A stretch of DNA of 64,000 nt. Origin: Thalassotalea ponticola (GTDB taxonomy: Bacteria; Pseudomonadota; Gammaproteobacteria; Enterobacterales; Alteromonadaceae). The notes beneath the pieces were generated by a model. It had not been told where the DNA came from. It searched no databases and saw only the letters and a list, made by a program, of their open reading frames with translations. Within the stretch, counting starts at the first letter, position 1; each line of letters opens with the position of its first letter. The stretch is taken from positions 1,426,001 through 1,490,000 of the forward strand of contig NZ_CP166871.1 in the NCBI RefSeq assembly GCF_041379045.1. The letters are read 5' to 3'. This document shows positions 37,766-46,820 of the stretch, piece after piece. Both the position numbers and the translations under genes were made by a program.

Positions 37766-38446
37766 TCACTGCGTTTGATGAACCCGACATTGTTTCACTA
37801 ACCAGCGAAAGATATTCAATTGCGATGGCAAATAACACAGGTATTCTGGGTGCCACTGTACACCGAGAAGATGGTGACCTTGACTAGACTCAATTGCCTG
37901 GGTGATCTGGTCGAGATCCCAGCCTGATGCCTGCAATTCGTCGCCCAGTTGGTCAACAGCCTGATGATGTAAACTGTTAACGCGCAGTTTATTTTTGCCG
38001 GTGATTGCAGCGATCATTGACTGCGGTTTTAACCTCACTTGTTTGGTTGGTAACAACCCTGGTCGATTGTAGGTAAAGTGACGCAATTTTCTGATGTCAT
38101 TGTGTAAAGACCCGCCCATAACAACGTTAATGAGTTGAGCGCCTCGGCAAATTCCCAATATCGGAATACGTTGTTTGAGAGCTTGTTTAATACACTTTAT
38201 TTCAAGTGCATCTCTGTTTAGGTCAAGTTTCACTTTCGCTTCAACTTTTGCGCCGTAGTGCTCTGGACTTATATCATTACCACCACCAATAACAATGGCA
38301 TCGGGTAACGGTCCTTGCCATGGATGAGCAGTACTGAGGCGTCGCGGTTGAGCACCGCACAAGCGAAGTGCTAGTGCGGTGCACCACCAAGCGGGTGCCC
38401 AAGTTTTATGGTTTCCGCTAACCGCTATGACTGGTCGTTTATCCAT
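37766..38446 (-). CDS. Class I glutamine amidotransferase-like hydrolase (peptidase C26, PuuD-like)
   Basis: This is a 226-residue protein. The nucleophile Cys lies in PILGICRGAQLINVVMGG, and the catalytic His-Glu in GVQWHPEYL. IVIGGGNDISPEHYG replaces the usual PuuD GGxxDVxP stretch, with the same role. PuuD-type enzymes hydrolyse gamma-glutamyl amides. The start overlaps the 3' end of the amidoligase gene by 22 bp, so the two are translated together. This pairing of an amidoligase with a C26-type amidase is known from comparative genomics as a module making and breaking peptide-like amide bonds. The substrate is unknown. Confidence 0.85.
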   Translation of the reverse strand: MDKRPVIAVSGNHKTWAPAWWCTALALRLCGAQPRRLSTAHPWQGPLPDAIVIGGGNDISPEHYGAKVEAKVKLDLNRDALEIKCIKQALKQRIPILGICRGAQLINVVMGGSLHNDIRKLRHFTYNRPGLLPTKQVRLKPQSMIAAITGKNKLRVNSLHHQAVDQLGDELQASGWDLDQITQAIESSQGHHLLGVQWHPEYLCYLPSQLNIFRWLVKQCRVHQTQ

Positions 38447-39405
38447 TGCTCAACAGTTTTTGTCCATGCGTTTTTATTTACCCCAACAAGCGGTCGCGTG
38501 GCGGCTTTAAACGAGGCTGCCAAGGTTGCCAATGACGCGTTATCATTGGCAAGGCGTTCGACATAACACCAAAGATTCCAAGGTTGAGCGAGGTGCCAAT
38601 TGTCGTCGTCAATGTGACAGTTCGGCAAGCGGTAGTGAAAAGTAGGCCGCGCTTTAATCTTGTTGTCATCTACCTCTGCTTGCACGCGTTGTGGGTCAAT
38701 TTCTGCAAATAGCGGTAGCATATCTAATGCGCGGTTTCTGGTCGCATTAAATTGTAAGTAATCATCAATAATATCAGTAACATTTGACGGACGTTGATTG
38801 ACTAAGTGGCTGATGTATTGGTCGTCAAAAGGGGCAATATAGGGACTGACTCGACGGGCGATATCAACATTATGTGCATCAATTAACCACCATTGCAATA
38901 GCGCAAAGGCGAGTAAGTAGTTGTATATCGTATCGGCATCTAGGCTAGGTATTTCCGCGTTTATATGAACACCATACGCCGCTATCAGCGATTGCTCGGT
39001 TCCTACCGATCCCTTGTCGCGAAGCGCTTGCACCAAGGGGCTGAGTTGATCTAGCTGGCTGATTTTGATCGGTGGACAGACAACTTCAATGGGGACCACT
39101 TTTTCGGCAACACTCGACAGTGTTTCCACCAGAGCTTGTTCGGTTGAATTCTGCTCTACGTGTTTTGCCTGCTGTTTGAGGAAGTCCCAGTCTACTTCAA
39201 CGTGAAATACGCCTAATGGGGTTGAGATTTTCGCCTGAGCAGCGCTTTGTTGTTCAATACGCCCAGAAAGTGTTTGTTCGACCACATCAATGGTGTCGGC
39301 GAGGGTGACACCTGAAAACTCCAGCTCAAAGCCGACGGTGCGCTCTTCGCCTGCGCTGTTGCACTGCGGTTGAGGTTGGATAAATGCGGCAGTTTCTTTG
39401 CTCAT
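38425..39405 (-). CDS. Amidoligase-family enzyme (glutamine synthetase-like fold)
   Basis: This is a 326-residue protein. The ATG at 39405 has GAGG 5 nt upstream. The frame extends to 39528 without a ribosome-binding site. The N-terminal GFELEFSGV is the metal/ATP-binding strand of the amidoligase (amidoligase_2, carboxylate-amine ligase) family. Further family features are VEVDWDFL, VVPIEVVCPPIKISQLDQL, YGVHINAEIP and the late FHYRLPNCHIDDDNWHLAQPWNLW. The family is predicted to form amide or gamma-glutamyl-type bonds using ATP. It sits in an operon with the C26 hydrolase. Confidence 0.85.
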   Translation of the reverse strand: MSKETAAFIQPQPQCNSAGEERTVGFELEFSGVTLADTIDVVEQTLSGRIEQQSAAQAKISTPLGVFHVEVDWDFLKQQAKHVEQNSTEQALVETLSSVAEKVVPIEVVCPPIKISQLDQLSPLVQALRDKGSVGTEQSLIAAYGVHINAEIPSLDADTIYNYLLAFALLQWWLIDAHNVDIARRVSPYIAPFDDQYISHLVNQRPSNVTDIIDDYLQFNATRNRALDMLPLFAEIDPQRVQAEVDDNKIKARPTFHYRLPNCHIDDDNWHLAQPWNLWCYVERLANDNASLATLAASFKAATRPLVGVNKNAWTKTVEQWINDQS

Positions 39406-39559
39406 TACGTCCTCTCTAGGTAAGTCAATGCTTATTGGGGCAAGTGCGAGCATACGGCTGGTAAAGCACTCTCGGTCTGGATGATTGTATGTAATGGTGA
39501 GCCTAAGCGTCAACCATGCCATCATCAAACCAACAGTTAAGGCGTCACAGTGAGTAATT

Positions 39560-39577
39560 TGACGAAACGTTTCGTCA
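39560..39577. promoter_or_regulatory. 18-bp perfect palindrome between divergent genes
   Basis: TGACGAAACGTTTCGTCA is perfectly symmetric around a central CG, as in LacI-family operators. It lies about 155 bp upstream of the amidoligase start and about 245 bp upstream of the protease start. Confidence 0.6.
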
Positions 39578-39619
39578 TATATTTCGATTACGCGTCACAT
39601 TTTGTTGTGGGGTGGTTTG

Positions 39620-39648
39620 TGACGAATGGGCGCCAATGTTGTTCGTCA
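39620..39648. promoter_or_regulatory. Second TGACGAA...TTCGTCA inverted pair
   Basis: The same half-sites as the palindrome at 39560 occur here in inverted order with a 15-bp spacer, TGACGAA (39620-39626) and TTCGTCA (39642-39648). This suggests cooperative binding of one regulator. Confidence 0.5.
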
Positions 39649-39761
39649 TTTTTGTTGTTGTGCGCTGTTTTTTTAACGTGGCGGTTAAATCATTTTATCT
39701 AAACTGTTGCCAAACACTTAGGGTTGCTTTTAAGTAATTGATTTGTAATGTTATTTTATTT

Positions 39762-39778
39762 TTGGTCTGTTTGTTGCA
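39762..39778 (+). promoter_or_regulatory. Candidate sigma-54 (-24/-12) promoter of the subtilisin gene
   Basis: TTGGTCTGTTTGTTGCA has GG and GC exactly 10 nt apart with TTGCA at -12. This fits YTGGCACGRNNNTTGCW at the key positions but not at CAC. The predicted start point is near 39790, giving a leader of about 30 nt before the ATG at 39821. Confidence 0.45.
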
Positions 39779-39820
39779 TTTGGTAATTTGGAATCAACAA
39801 AACTAACAATATGGAAGACT

Positions 39821-41674
39821 ATGATATCGTTCAAGCATTTACGTAAAACAACAAAGCACTATGTTGCGGCAACTGTGTTAGTTCTAATGGCAGGCGCAGT
39901 CTTTGCGTTTAGCCAATATGGGAACGACAAGCGCTTTGCGTATATTGTGCAAGGAGCAAGTAAACCTACATTAATACAAGCAGTTGAATCAGTCGGCGGT
40001 GAAGTATTGCACAAGTATACGGTCATTCAAGCCATTTCGGCGCTGATGACCGATCAACAAGTACAACAAGTGCGTTCATCTCACCCAATGATTCGTTTGT
40101 TTAATGATGGCAAGGTTATGTTAAGCAGTCAAAACTCAGCCAAGCAGCAGGGTGGACAAAACGTAAATGCTAAGCGAAATACCTTTGTGTCAACGTACAC
40201 TGGCGCTGGTGCCTTGCATCAAATCGGTATTACCGGTCAAGGCGTTGGTGTGGCGATCATTGACACCGGTATTCGCTCTATTAAAGGTATCAAAGAAAAC
40301 ACTCGCGGTGCGCGTTCAGTGATCACCCACAGTGTACTTGCTGACAATAATAATAAACATGATGAAAACGGTCACGGCACGCACATCGCGAGTATTATTA
40401 CCAATAGTGACTATAGCTTTGATGAAAACGCCAACCGATTACCTTTTTACAATGGGATTGCGCCTGATGCTAATTTAGTGGTGGTTAAAGCGTTTGATGA
40501 ACAGGGTAATTCAACCTACAGCCACATCCTTAAAGCGCTCGATTATGTGGTAACACACAAAGACGAACACAATATCAAAGTGCTTAACCTGTCGTTTTCC
40601 GCATCGCCACAAAGTTTTTATTGGGATGACCCGATTAACCAAGCGGTTAGTGTTGCGTGGAGTGAAGGCATCACCGTATTGGCATCAGCTGGCAACAGCG
40701 GCCCAATACCAATGAGCATTGGCGTACCGGGTAACAACCCTTATGTCATTACCGTCGGTGCAGGCGCAGACAGTGGCACGCCATTTGATATCAGTGACGA
40801 TGTACTTGCCGAGTTTTCGAGTGCTGGACCTACGGTTGCCGGTTTTATTAAACCTGAGATCATCGCGCCGGGCAGTAAAATTCAAGGCGTGATGAGCGAA
40901 AACTCATACATAAAGCAACAGTATCCGCTAGCGGATGCCGGAGCTAACTATGGCACGTTATCGGGTACGTCACAATCAACGGCGATCACCACGGGCATTG
41001 TTGCGCTCATGCTACAATACGATCCAACGCTATCACCTGATGATGTTAAATGTCGTTTGTTAGCCACCGCGATTGCCGGAGAAGACAGTGAAGGGCAATT
41101 TACCTACAGTATCTTTCAACAAGGTGCGGGCATGGTAAACGCTGAGCGTGCGGTAACATCAACCGCTCAAGGCTGTGCTAACCGTGGGTTAGATATTCAT
41201 CAAACGCTATCTGCAACCAGTAAATATGAGAACTTTGTCGGGCCTGCGCGCTATAACTTTGAGACCGAAGAGTTTTATATTGAAGGCTTAGAAGCCTACA
41301 CCTGGGATGGCGCTTATACCAATGGCAACCTTTGGCCAAACAAAGGCATCGGTACTAACGGTAATCTATGGCCAAACAAAGGCATCGGTACCAACGGCAA
41401 CTTGTGGCCAAACAAGGGCATCGGTACCAATGGCAACTTGTGGCCAAACAAGGGCATTGGCACCAATGGTAACTTGTGGCCAAACAAGGGCATAGGCACC
41501 AACAGCGACTGGTGGTCAGATGAAACCTTGAGCGCCGATGGTAACCTGTGGCCAAACAAAGGCATTGGCACCAATGGTAACTTGTGGCCTAACAAAGGTA
41601 TTGGCACCAACGATTATTGGTCAGAACAACTGCTTAAAAACAGTACGGTTGTCAATACCTGGTTTGTAGAGTAA
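39821..41674 (+). CDS. Secreted subtilisin-like S8 serine protease with C-terminal 12-residue repeats
   Basis: This is a 617-residue preproprotein. The start at 39821 gives a basic N-region and a signal helix (YVAATVLVLMAGAVFAF), with GGAAG just upstream. Residues about 37-105 resemble an I9 propeptide (FAYIVQGASKPTLIQAVESVGGEV). The catalytic triad is Asp148 (AIIDTGI), His185 (NGHGTHIAS) and Ser384 (SGTSQS), and the oxyanion Asn is in SAGNSGP, so the enzyme should be active. After the catalytic domain, residues 502-597 carry seven copies of GNLWPNKGIGTN broken once by SDWWSDETLSAD. No PKD or P domain is seen. The promoter region has palindromes and a possible sigma-54 site. Confidence 0.9.
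   Translation: MISFKHLRKTTKHYVAATVLVLMAGAVFAFSQYGNDKRFAYIVQGASKPTLIQAVESVGGEVLHKYTVIQAISALMTDQQVQQVRSSHPMIRLFNDGKVMLSSQNSAKQQGGQNVNAKRNTFVSTYTGAGALHQIGITGQGVGVAIIDTGIRSIKGIKENTRGARSVITHSVLADNNNKHDENGHGTHIASIITNSDYSFDENANRLPFYNGIAPDANLVVVKAFDEQGNSTYSHILKALDYVVTHKDEHNIKVLNLSFSASPQSFYWDDPINQAVSVAWSEGITVLASAGNSGPIPMSIGVPGNNPYVITVGAGADSGTPFDISDDVLAEFSSAGPTVAGFIKPEIIAPGSKIQGVMSENSYIKQQYPLADAGANYGTLSGTSQSTAITTGIVALMLQYDPTLSPDDVKCRLLATAIAGEDSEGQFTYSIFQQGAGMVNAERAVTSTAQGCANRGLDIHQTLSATSKYENFVGPARYNFETEEFYIEGLEAYTWDGAYTNGNLWPNKGIGTNGNLWPNKGIGTNGNLWPNKGIGTNGNLWPNKGIGTNGNLWPNKGIGTNSDWWSDETLSADGNLWPNKGIGTNGNLWPNKGIGTNDYWSEQLLKNSTVVNTWFVE
41324..41611 (+). repeat. 36-bp coding tandem repeat (GNLWPNKGIGTN x7)
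   Basis: Five units, one diverged unit of the same length (SDWWSDETLSAD), then two more units lie in frame inside the protease gene. Codons vary between units while the residues are constant, so the repeat is kept by selection or repeated exchange. Confidence 0.95.
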
Positions 41675-41689
41675 GCGCTAATAACACGC

Positions 41690-41713
41690 AAAGGCAGAGC
41701 AATCTGCCTTTTT
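41690..41713 (+). terminator. Terminator after the protease gene
   Basis: The stem AAAGGCAGA/TCTGCCTTT has a GCAA loop and a short T tail. It is 15 bp after the stop. Confidence 0.85.
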
Positions 41714-42077
41714 GCTGTTTGCCAGCCTTGGTTAATGCCGTATCTACCAAACTGTGCGATAAGCCACTTTTGCATCCTGATCCTGGTTACACAACTCATT
41801 GAACACCAGAAATTTCATATCATTAGCACGTAATCAAAGGTGACAACGGTTTTAACAAGTGCTTTAATGGGGAGGGGCCAAACAGCGATACTAAAATGTG
41901 GCGCGAGTAGTTTCACCCAGTACAATTAATAGCGTGTATGTACCAGCCTGATAGTGAGCAGTCGATGCTAGACTGTGGCGCTTAGCAGTTCGCGCTAAAT
42001 ATGTACTATAACGTCGCAAGTGGCATAATAACACATATATAAAAATATATAACAACAATAAAAACGTCGGTCGATGT
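41714..42077. other. Noncoding region before the sensory operon
   Basis: This is 364 bp. It becomes very AT-rich at 42025-42065 (TATATAAAAATATATAA), a plausible promoter region for the three-gene operon. No ORF, operator or RNA was recognised. Confidence 0.45.
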
Positions 42078-45000
42078 ATGTCAATAATAACTAGAATTCA
42101 GGCATCAATGCTATGTGACAGCGACACGCAAAGCGCTGTCATTAATCCGTTTCCAACCGTATCTAACCGATATCGCTTAGCGACGCAGCTAATTTTTTCG
42201 GTTTATCTCGTGCTTGTCGTTGCCTGTGTCATGCCTTTAACCACATTGGCTCAGGCATACCCCTATGCCCACCAAGAAATTCAGTTCTCAAATGTTAAAG
42301 ACAGTATACGCCTATCGCAACAATCGGTTACTGCCATAGCGCAAGACAAGGCCGGTTACATGTGGATCGGTAATCAAAATGGCTTAAATCGGTTCAATGG
42401 TATTTCCTCGAAAACGTACAATTTCAATCCGCGTGATCCCAACTCGCTTGCCAGTGATTGGATACAAGACGTGTTTGTTGACTCGGAAGAGAGAATTTGG
42501 GTGTTGGGCAATGGTGGCATCAGCTTATATTTGCCCGAAATTGATGGCTTTCGCAACTTAAAAGATAACCCTGATTTTCCAGCTTACATGGACAGCGATT
42601 TTAGTGTCGTCACAGAAGACGATTCGGGGAATCTCTATTTTGGCAGTCGCAACCACGGTATTGTGAGGTTGTCCAGCGATGGCAGAGAGCTGACGAGTTA
42701 CACCGAGTTTGCCGACAACTGGCAACAACTTGGCAATGAAATTTATGAGCTGACGTTTGATAAACAAGGCAATTTGTGGGTTGCAACGCCAGCGCACGGC
42801 CTGAGTGTGTTGCCGGCAAACAGCAACGCGTTTGTCAGTTTTACTGAGGATACCGCAATCCCGATTCCCAGTGACAATATTCGCATGGTGTTTGAAGACA
42901 GCCAGAGCCAAATTTGGGTTGCCACCGCCACCAAAGGCGTGTTTACATTCGATCGACAACGCGGTGTCCAACAACACTACACCGCTGGTGGCAAAGCAGG
43001 GCAATTTTGTCACAATAGCGTGCACGATATATTTGAGGATCAAAACAATCAATTGTGGTTTGCCACCGATCACGGGCTGTGTGAATATAAGCCGGCCACG
43101 CAAAGCTTTATCGCCCACAGACACAGTGATCTGCGCTCCAACAGTTTGATTGATGATCGAGTGCGCACCTTATATCAAGACGATGGCGGAGTGATTTGGG
43201 TGGGCACGGAAAGTGGCCTTAGCCGATGGAATGCCAGATTAGCCAAGTTTCCCCACGTTAGCCGCAGCCAAAACTTACAAATGTCATCAGACGTCATCGC
43301 CTCTTTTGCCGAAGATAAACAAGGTAATTTGTACGTTGGTACTTGGGGTGGTGGGATCAACGTCTTTTCCGCCGACGACCAGGATATAACGCTGATCAAT
43401 GCCTCTGAGGGCGTCGACGGTGCGCTGCAAGACGAGCGGGTACTCAGCCTGTTGGTGGACTCAAACAACAACCTTTGGGTGGGTACCTTCAACGGTGGCT
43501 TGCACGTGCGGCGCAATGGCCGCTCAGACTTTGAGCATTTTAGCGACGAATACGAAGGTCGCTACAAGCTGAGCAGTAATTCCGTATCTCGCATTATCGA
43601 ATTGCCCAATGGTGATATTGTTGTCGCAACCTTTGGCGGCGGGGTTAACATTATTCGCCAAGACGGCAGCATTAGTTATATTCAACACGATGAAACTAAT
43701 GCTAATAGCATTTCAAGTGACCGGGTTTTGGACGTGGCTTACGATGGCGAAAATCGGTTGTGGATTGCTACCCGAAGCGCAGGAGTGAGCACCTATGATT
43801 TGTCCACCGGTGAGGTACAGCGAATCGCCTACGAACCCGGCCGAAGTAATTCGTTGGTGGCCAATAATATTGCTAGCTTGCTGACGTCGACAACGCATAC
43901 TTGGGTTGCAACCCAAGGCAGTGGTTTAGCGCGAATCGCCAACGCAGATTTTAACAAAGGTGAGATAAACTTCGAATTAATCGGTTTGAAGCAAGGATTA
44001 CCTAGCTTGTTCACCTATGGCATGCTCGAAGATGAGTTCGGCTATATTTGGGTAAGTCATACGCGAGGCTTATCGCGCATTGATCCAACCTCGTTAAACA
44101 TTGATAACTTCAATACCACACACGGTTTACAAGGTGAGGATTTTAATAGCGGCGCTTATTTTAAATCGGCATCTGGACGTTTGTTCTTTGGCGGTTCAAA
44201 TGGGTTTAACACCTTTACTCCGAAAAACATCCCGATAAATCAATATCACGCACCGGTGCGATTAACCCGTTTTAGTATCTTTGGCGAAGAGATTCCAATT
44301 GAGCAAATATTTAGCCTCAACGGTTCGATTGAGTTAAAGCACTCCGATGCGTTTTTAGAATTTGAGTTTGCGGCACTCGATTATACCAAGCCAGAGAACA
44401 ACCAGTTTCAATATATGATGCAGGGGTTGCGCGATGAGTGGGTGTATTCAGCAAACAATAACCGCATTACCTTTACCAACTTACCACACGGTGATTACAC
44501 GTTTCGCATTCGCGGCTCGAATAACGATGGGGTGTGGAGTGAGCAGGAGCTTAAACTGCCGATCAGAGTAACGCCTCCTTGGTGGTACAGCGACTACGCC
44601 TACGCGTTATACGGGTTAACGCTGCTGATGTTAGCCATCGTGTTAAAGTTGCGCGCTCAGCACAAACAGCGGATGCATTTGGCCTATCAAAAGCAACTTG
44701 AAGAAAGCGTGGCCGAGCGCACAGAAGAGTTGCAAAAAGCCAATGACGCCCTTGAGTTGGCGGTGGTAGAAACCAAAAAGGCGCGCGATGTCGCAGAAAA
44801 AGCCGCGTCAACGAAGTCAAACTTTTTGGCCACGATGAGCCATGAAATTCGCACCCCGATGAACTCGATCATTGGCATGAGTGATTTATTGCTCAGCGCC
44901 GGCTTAAACAGAACGCAAAGCCGTTATGCGTTGGCCGTGCAAAAAGCCAGTCAAATGCTACTCGATTTAATAAACGATATGCTCGATTTTTCAAAGTTGG

Positions 45001-46820
45001 AAGCGGACAAAATTGTGCTCGAAAATGAATTGCTTAACTTACATGAGCTGATTGAAGAAACGGCGTTTTTGTTTGCTAACCGCGCCCATGAAAACGGGGT
45101 TGAGCTAGTGGTTTTGATCGATCCTAAGACCCCTGAATACATTACGGGTGACGCGTTGCGTTTGCGCCAAATTGTTACCAACTTGCTGAGTAACGCCGTT
45201 AAGTTTACCGAGCAGGGATACATCGAAATTAGTTGTAGCGTGACGGCTGCCAACATTGTTATTTCAGTTAAAGATACAGGTATTGGTATCGCCGAGGCCA
45301 ATCAAGCTAAAATTTTCAAAGCATTTCGACAGGAAGACAGTTCGACCACCAGACGCTTTGGTGGTACCGGCCTTGGCTTGGCGATTATATCGCGCTTATT
45401 AAAAGTGATGAATGGCGACATCAAAGTGTATTCAACGCCGCATCAGGGGGCAACATTTACCGTCCGATTGCCGGCCGTTATCGGTCAAGATACGCCTGCC
45501 GTTAGCGCAAATCAGTGCTTGCCTTCGGCGCATCAAAACATTCAGGTTGTGGTGTTGAGCAACAGTAAAGATGTGCGACGGATGACCATGAATATGTTAC
45601 AGCGGCTTGGTATAGCGGCAAAAGCAGTTGATGAACCATTACATTATGTGAGCGAACTAGCGGTGCCTGCGAATGAACAAGCAACCTCGGTCAGCACGGT
45701 GTATTTAATCGACAGTCCATTGTTAAAACACCAATGCTTTATCAACTTTGTCAATCAACGAGACTTTTGTATTTTGCTGACCGATGTGGTCGCTAACAAC
45801 CAAGTCGAAGTGCTGGTTAAAAATACCGTTAAATCACATGTGTTCTGTTTACCAAAGCCGATGCGCAAGCAGGTAACCATTGAAATATTACAGGACTGCC
45901 TAAGTGGCAACATCAAGCCAGAAGACGACGGTTTTATTGATGCGATAGACAAATTCGACGAGTTCCAAGCGCGTATTTTGTTGGTTGAAGACGTGGCCAC
46001 CAATCAAGAGGTCGCCACTAATATGCTGCATATGTTTGGTTGTGAGGTTGATATTGCTGACAATGGTCAGATCGCCTTGGATATGGTCAAAACCAATCAA
46101 TACGACTTGATTTTAATGGATTGCCAAATGCCGGTGATGGATGGCTTTACTGCGACTCGAGCGATTCGCAAATGGCAGCAATACATGCAACTACCCAGAG
46201 TACCGATTGTGGCCCTCACCGCAGGTGCTGGTTTGGGCTATGAAGGCAAATGTCGAGAGGCCGGGATGGATTCACATACCTTTAAGCCGTTTTCAATAGA
46301 ACAATTGCTGTTGTTGCTCAAGCAATATTTATCGCACTTAAAGGTACAGATTGAAAGCGTTGACGGTGATACTGACGCTGAGATAGTGGCCAATGCACGA
46401 CCGAACACCTCTGCAACGGCGTCTTATCAGTCAGACGCGGCATCGACAATACCCACTGAAAACAATGATCTGATTGATTTTCAAGCAATTAATGCGATAA
46501 AAGAGGTGGAGAGCATGACAGGAAAATCAATTTATGACAAAGTGTATACCACCTTTAAACGAGAATTTAGCGAAAAGTTGCCAGAGTTAGAAATGGCTAT
46601 CGCCAACCAAAACGCCGAACAGACGCGAACAACGGCACACGCAATGAAGTCGCTCAGTGCTAACTTAGGTGGCAAGCGTTTGGCCAAACTATGTAGTCAA
46701 ATAGAGCGCAATGCCAGTGAAAACAATATGTCCCTGTGTCAGGACGATTTTGAGTTACTGGATGATGCGTATAAACAAACCAACACAATACTTGATGATA
46801 TAGCCAGGGAAGTAGTATGA
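42078..46820 (+). CDS. Hybrid sensor histidine kinase with periplasmic two-component propeller and Y_Y_Y domain
   Basis: This is a 1,580-residue membrane kinase. The signal region is about residues 30-60. A beta-propeller sensor (about 65-720) is built of repeats such as GYMWIGNQNGLNRFNG and LWVATPAHGLSVL. A Y_Y_Y domain is near 750-830 (LPHGDYTFRIRGSNNDGVWSE), with a membrane helix at about 840-857 and a coiled coil after it. HisKA has His922 in MSHEIRTPMNS, and the ATPase domain has N, G1 and G2 boxes (NLLSNAVKFTE, DTGIGI, GGTGLGLAI). A degenerate receiver-like stretch is followed by a receiver with Asp1348 (LILMDCQMPVMDG) and an Hpt domain with His1521 (AHAMKSL). Such sensors often detect polysaccharide fragments. 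The gene overlaps the next by 4 bp. Confidence 0.93.
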   Translation: MSIITRIQASMLCDSDTQSAVINPFPTVSNRYRLATQLIFSVYLVLVVACVMPLTTLAQAYPYAHQEIQFSNVKDSIRLSQQSVTAIAQDKAGYMWIGNQNGLNRFNGISSKTYNFNPRDPNSLASDWIQDVFVDSEERIWVLGNGGISLYLPEIDGFRNLKDNPDFPAYMDSDFSVVTEDDSGNLYFGSRNHGIVRLSSDGRELTSYTEFADNWQQLGNEIYELTFDKQGNLWVATPAHGLSVLPANSNAFVSFTEDTAIPIPSDNIRMVFEDSQSQIWVATATKGVFTFDRQRGVQQHYTAGGKAGQFCHNSVHDIFEDQNNQLWFATDHGLCEYKPATQSFIAHRHSDLRSNSLIDDRVRTLYQDDGGVIWVGTESGLSRWNARLAKFPHVSRSQNLQMSSDVIASFAEDKQGNLYVGTWGGGINVFSADDQDITLINASEGVDGALQDERVLSLLVDSNNNLWVGTFNGGLHVRRNGRSDFEHFSDEYEGRYKLSSNSVSRIIELPNGDIVVATFGGGVNIIRQDGSISYIQHDETNANSISSDRVLDVAYDGENRLWIATRSAGVSTYDLSTGEVQRIAYEPGRSNSLVANNIASLLTSTTHTWVATQGSGLARIANADFNKGEINFELIGLKQGLPSLFTYGMLEDEFGYIWVSHTRGLSRIDPTSLNIDNFNTTHGLQGEDFNSGAYFKSASGRLFFGGSNGFNTFTPKNIPINQYHAPVRLTRFSIFGEEIPIEQIFSLNGSIELKHSDAFLEFEFAALDYTKPENNQFQYMMQGLRDEWVYSANNNRITFTNLPHGDYTFRIRGSNNDGVWSEQELKLPIRVTPPWWYSDYAYALYGLTLLMLAIVLKLRAQHKQRMHLAYQKQLEESVAERTEELQKANDALELAVVETKKARDVAEKAASTKSNFLATMSHEIRTPMNSIIGMSDLLLSAGLNRTQSRYALAVQKASQMLLDLINDMLDFSKLEADKIVLENELLNLHELIEETAFLFANRAHENGVELVVLIDPKTPEYITGDALRLRQIVTNLLSNAVKFTEQGYIEISCSVTAANIVISVKDTGIGIAEANQAKIFKAFRQEDSSTTRRFGGTGLGLAIISRLLKVMNGDIKVYSTPHQGATFTVRLPAVIGQDTPAVSANQCLPSAHQNIQVVVLSNSKDVRRMTMNMLQRLGIAAKAVDEPLHYVSELAVPANEQATSVSTVYLIDSPLLKHQCFINFVNQRDFCILLTDVVANNQVEVLVKNTVKSHVFCLPKPMRKQVTIEILQDCLSGNIKPEDDGFIDAIDKFDEFQARILLVEDVATNQEVATNMLHMFGCEVDIADNGQIALDMVKTNQYDLILMDCQMPVMDGFTATRAIRKWQQYMQLPRVPIVALTAGAGLGYEGKCREAGMDSHTFKPFSIEQLLLLLKQYLSHLKVQIESVDGDTDAEIVANARPNTSATASYQSDAASTIPTENNDLIDFQAINAIKEVESMTGKSIYDKVYTTFKREFSEKLPELEMAIANQNAEQTRTTAHAMKSLSANLGGKRLAKLCSQIERNASENNMSLCQDDFELLDDAYKQTNTILDDIAREVV

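Noticed and set aside
41314..41610. Minus-strand ORF with MPLFGHKLPLVP repeats
   Set aside because: It is the shadow of the 36-bp coding repeat of the protease on the opposite strand, with no start signal or supporting context.
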